32,411 bases of DNA from NCBI GenBank assembly GCA_003558105.1, contig PWMS01000064.1, positions 1 to 32,411 of the forward strand, read 5' to 3'. Shown here in pieces: positions 31,964 through 32,411 of the stretch. The stretch comes from Mollicutes bacterium. GTDB taxonomy: Bacteria; Bacillota_I; Bacilli_A; Izemoplasmatales; Izemoplasmataceae. The position numbers and the translations under genes were made by a program. Position 1 is the stretch's first letter. Each line of letters starts with the position of its first letter. The notes beneath the pieces are model-generated. The model was given only the letters and a program-made list of their open reading frames with translations. It made no database searches and was not told where the DNA came from.

Positions 31964-32411
31964 TTTTTTTTCAAACCAAGCGCGGCTTGTCAACTGATTG
32001 AAGCCACTGATAATGTCTTTAAATACAAATTTAACGCGCATCTTTTTGGAACCCTGCATGAAAATCATATCACAACTGAAGATTTCTTCCAATGGTTTAA
32101 AGTTGGTTTCCATAATGGTGGCTTTTTGAGATATTTTTCTAAGTGTCGAAACAGAAGTACCTAGCAATTGTACATCGTCTTCATCATGTTTTGTGATAGA
32201 GAAAATCTCAACATGCGACACATCTTTAAACAGCATCATTGCATCATCCGTTTTCATCGCTTCAAAATGCGTGTTTTCTGGGAAATCAGGTTTTAAATCA
32301 ATGTGGGAAAGATAAAATACCGCGTGGCGGTCTTGTAAGAAACGCACTTTCTCTACCGTCGTATTATAAAGCAGGATATCTTCGATAAAGCCTGGGGTGA
32401 CATGTTTAAAC
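31961..32411 (-). CDS. Unknown protein (5' end cut by window edge)
   Basis: The frame is open from the right edge through the TAG stop (31963-31961), giving at least 149 residues. Reading starts upstream of any ATG with FKHVTPGFIEDILLYN, so the real N-terminus is outside; the GTG at 32347 is unlikely to be the start. The sequence is rich in beta-type residues and ends TSRAWFEKK, with no membrane segment and no recognised motif. It has no terminator before the efp promoter. Confidence 0.7.
   Translation of the reverse strand, partial: FKHVTPGFIEDILLYNTTVEKVRFLQDRHAVFYLSHIDLKPDFPENTHFEAMKTDDAMMLFKDVSHVEIFSITKHDEDDVQLLGTSVSTLRKISQKATIMETNFKPLEEIFSCDMIFMQGSKKMRVKFVFKDIISGFNQLTSRAWFEKK

Noticed and set aside
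1-32411. Possible recoding of TGA as Trp, as in Mycoplasma
   Set aside because: Several genes end with TGA at the expected family length (2016, 2152, 28522) and Trp is encoded by TGG.
1-32411. tRNA, rRNA, CRISPR arrays, transposons, prophage or attachment sites
   Set aside because: No cloverleaf, regularly spaced repeats, transposase motifs or integrase were seen on either strand.

Overview
The window is a dense chromosomal segment of a low-to-moderate GC bacterium of the Firmicutes/Mycoplasmatota type. Two conserved clusters point that way: nusB-xseA-xseB-dxs-tlyA-recN, and cmk-rpsA-der-gpsA-hup in the order known from Bacillus. EF-P and DinB are Bacillus-like, Shine-Dalgarno sites are strong (AAGGAG, AGGAGG), and transcription ends at short hairpins with U runs. 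TGA is a normal stop (for example the genes ending at 2016 and 2152), so this is not a recoded Mycoplasma. The absence of folD, ispA and ahrC/argR from the nusB-recN cluster and the small intergenic gaps suit a reduced, Acholeplasma- or Izemoplasma-like lineage. That placement is inference. No tRNA, rRNA, CRISPR array, insertion sequence or phage gene was seen, and no gap without a gene exceeds 300 bases.

Layout. 1-2016: the cut 3' part of an AmmeMemoRadiSam-type radical SAM gene (-), divergent from a glyoxalase-fold ring-cleaving dioxygenase (+). 2152-4878 (-): a flavodoxin and a small membrane protein as one pair, then exonuclease III and a coiled-coil membrane protein. 5011-7682: an MFS transporter (+) convergent with an ALDH3-type aldehyde dehydrogenase (-). 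7749-9740 (-): a large surface lipoprotein built from five Fn3-like modules. 9846-12984: DNA polymerase IV, a 57-residue membrane protein on the + strand and recN. 12988-17520 (-): tlyA, dxs, xseB, xseA and nusB, all overlapping or nearly touching. 17633-19457 (-): a YfcE-like phosphodiesterase, rdgB and a KtrA/TrkA potassium-channel regulator. 19576-21411: a CPBP membrane protease (+) convergent with and overlapping an ankyrin-repeat gene (-). 21492-26224 (-): hup, gpsA, der, rpsA and cmk. 26439-28475 (+): a K+-dependent membrane pyrophosphatase. 28522-32411 (-): an LspA-like but apparently catalytically degenerate membrane protein, rluB, a CNNM/CBS transporter-like protein, efp and a cut unknown gene.

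How the genes fit together. Most of the window is housekeeping: transcription antitermination, DNA repair (exoA, dinB, recN, xseAB), rRNA modification, translation (rpsA, der, efp), nucleotide sanitation and synthesis (rdgB, cmk), lipid and isoprenoid precursors (gpsA, dxs), and ion energetics (ktrA, membrane pyrophosphatase). The accessory genes most worth attention are the modular lipoprotein, the AmmeMemoRadiSam enzyme, the LspA-like protein, the ankyrin protein and several small membrane proteins.

Two genome-scale habits are visible. Promoters mostly carry an extended -10 (TGn-TATAAT-like) with a poor -35 and a short leader. Intrinsic terminators begin at, just after, or even inside the ends of genes, a layout associated in B. 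subtilis with transcription running uncoupled from translation.
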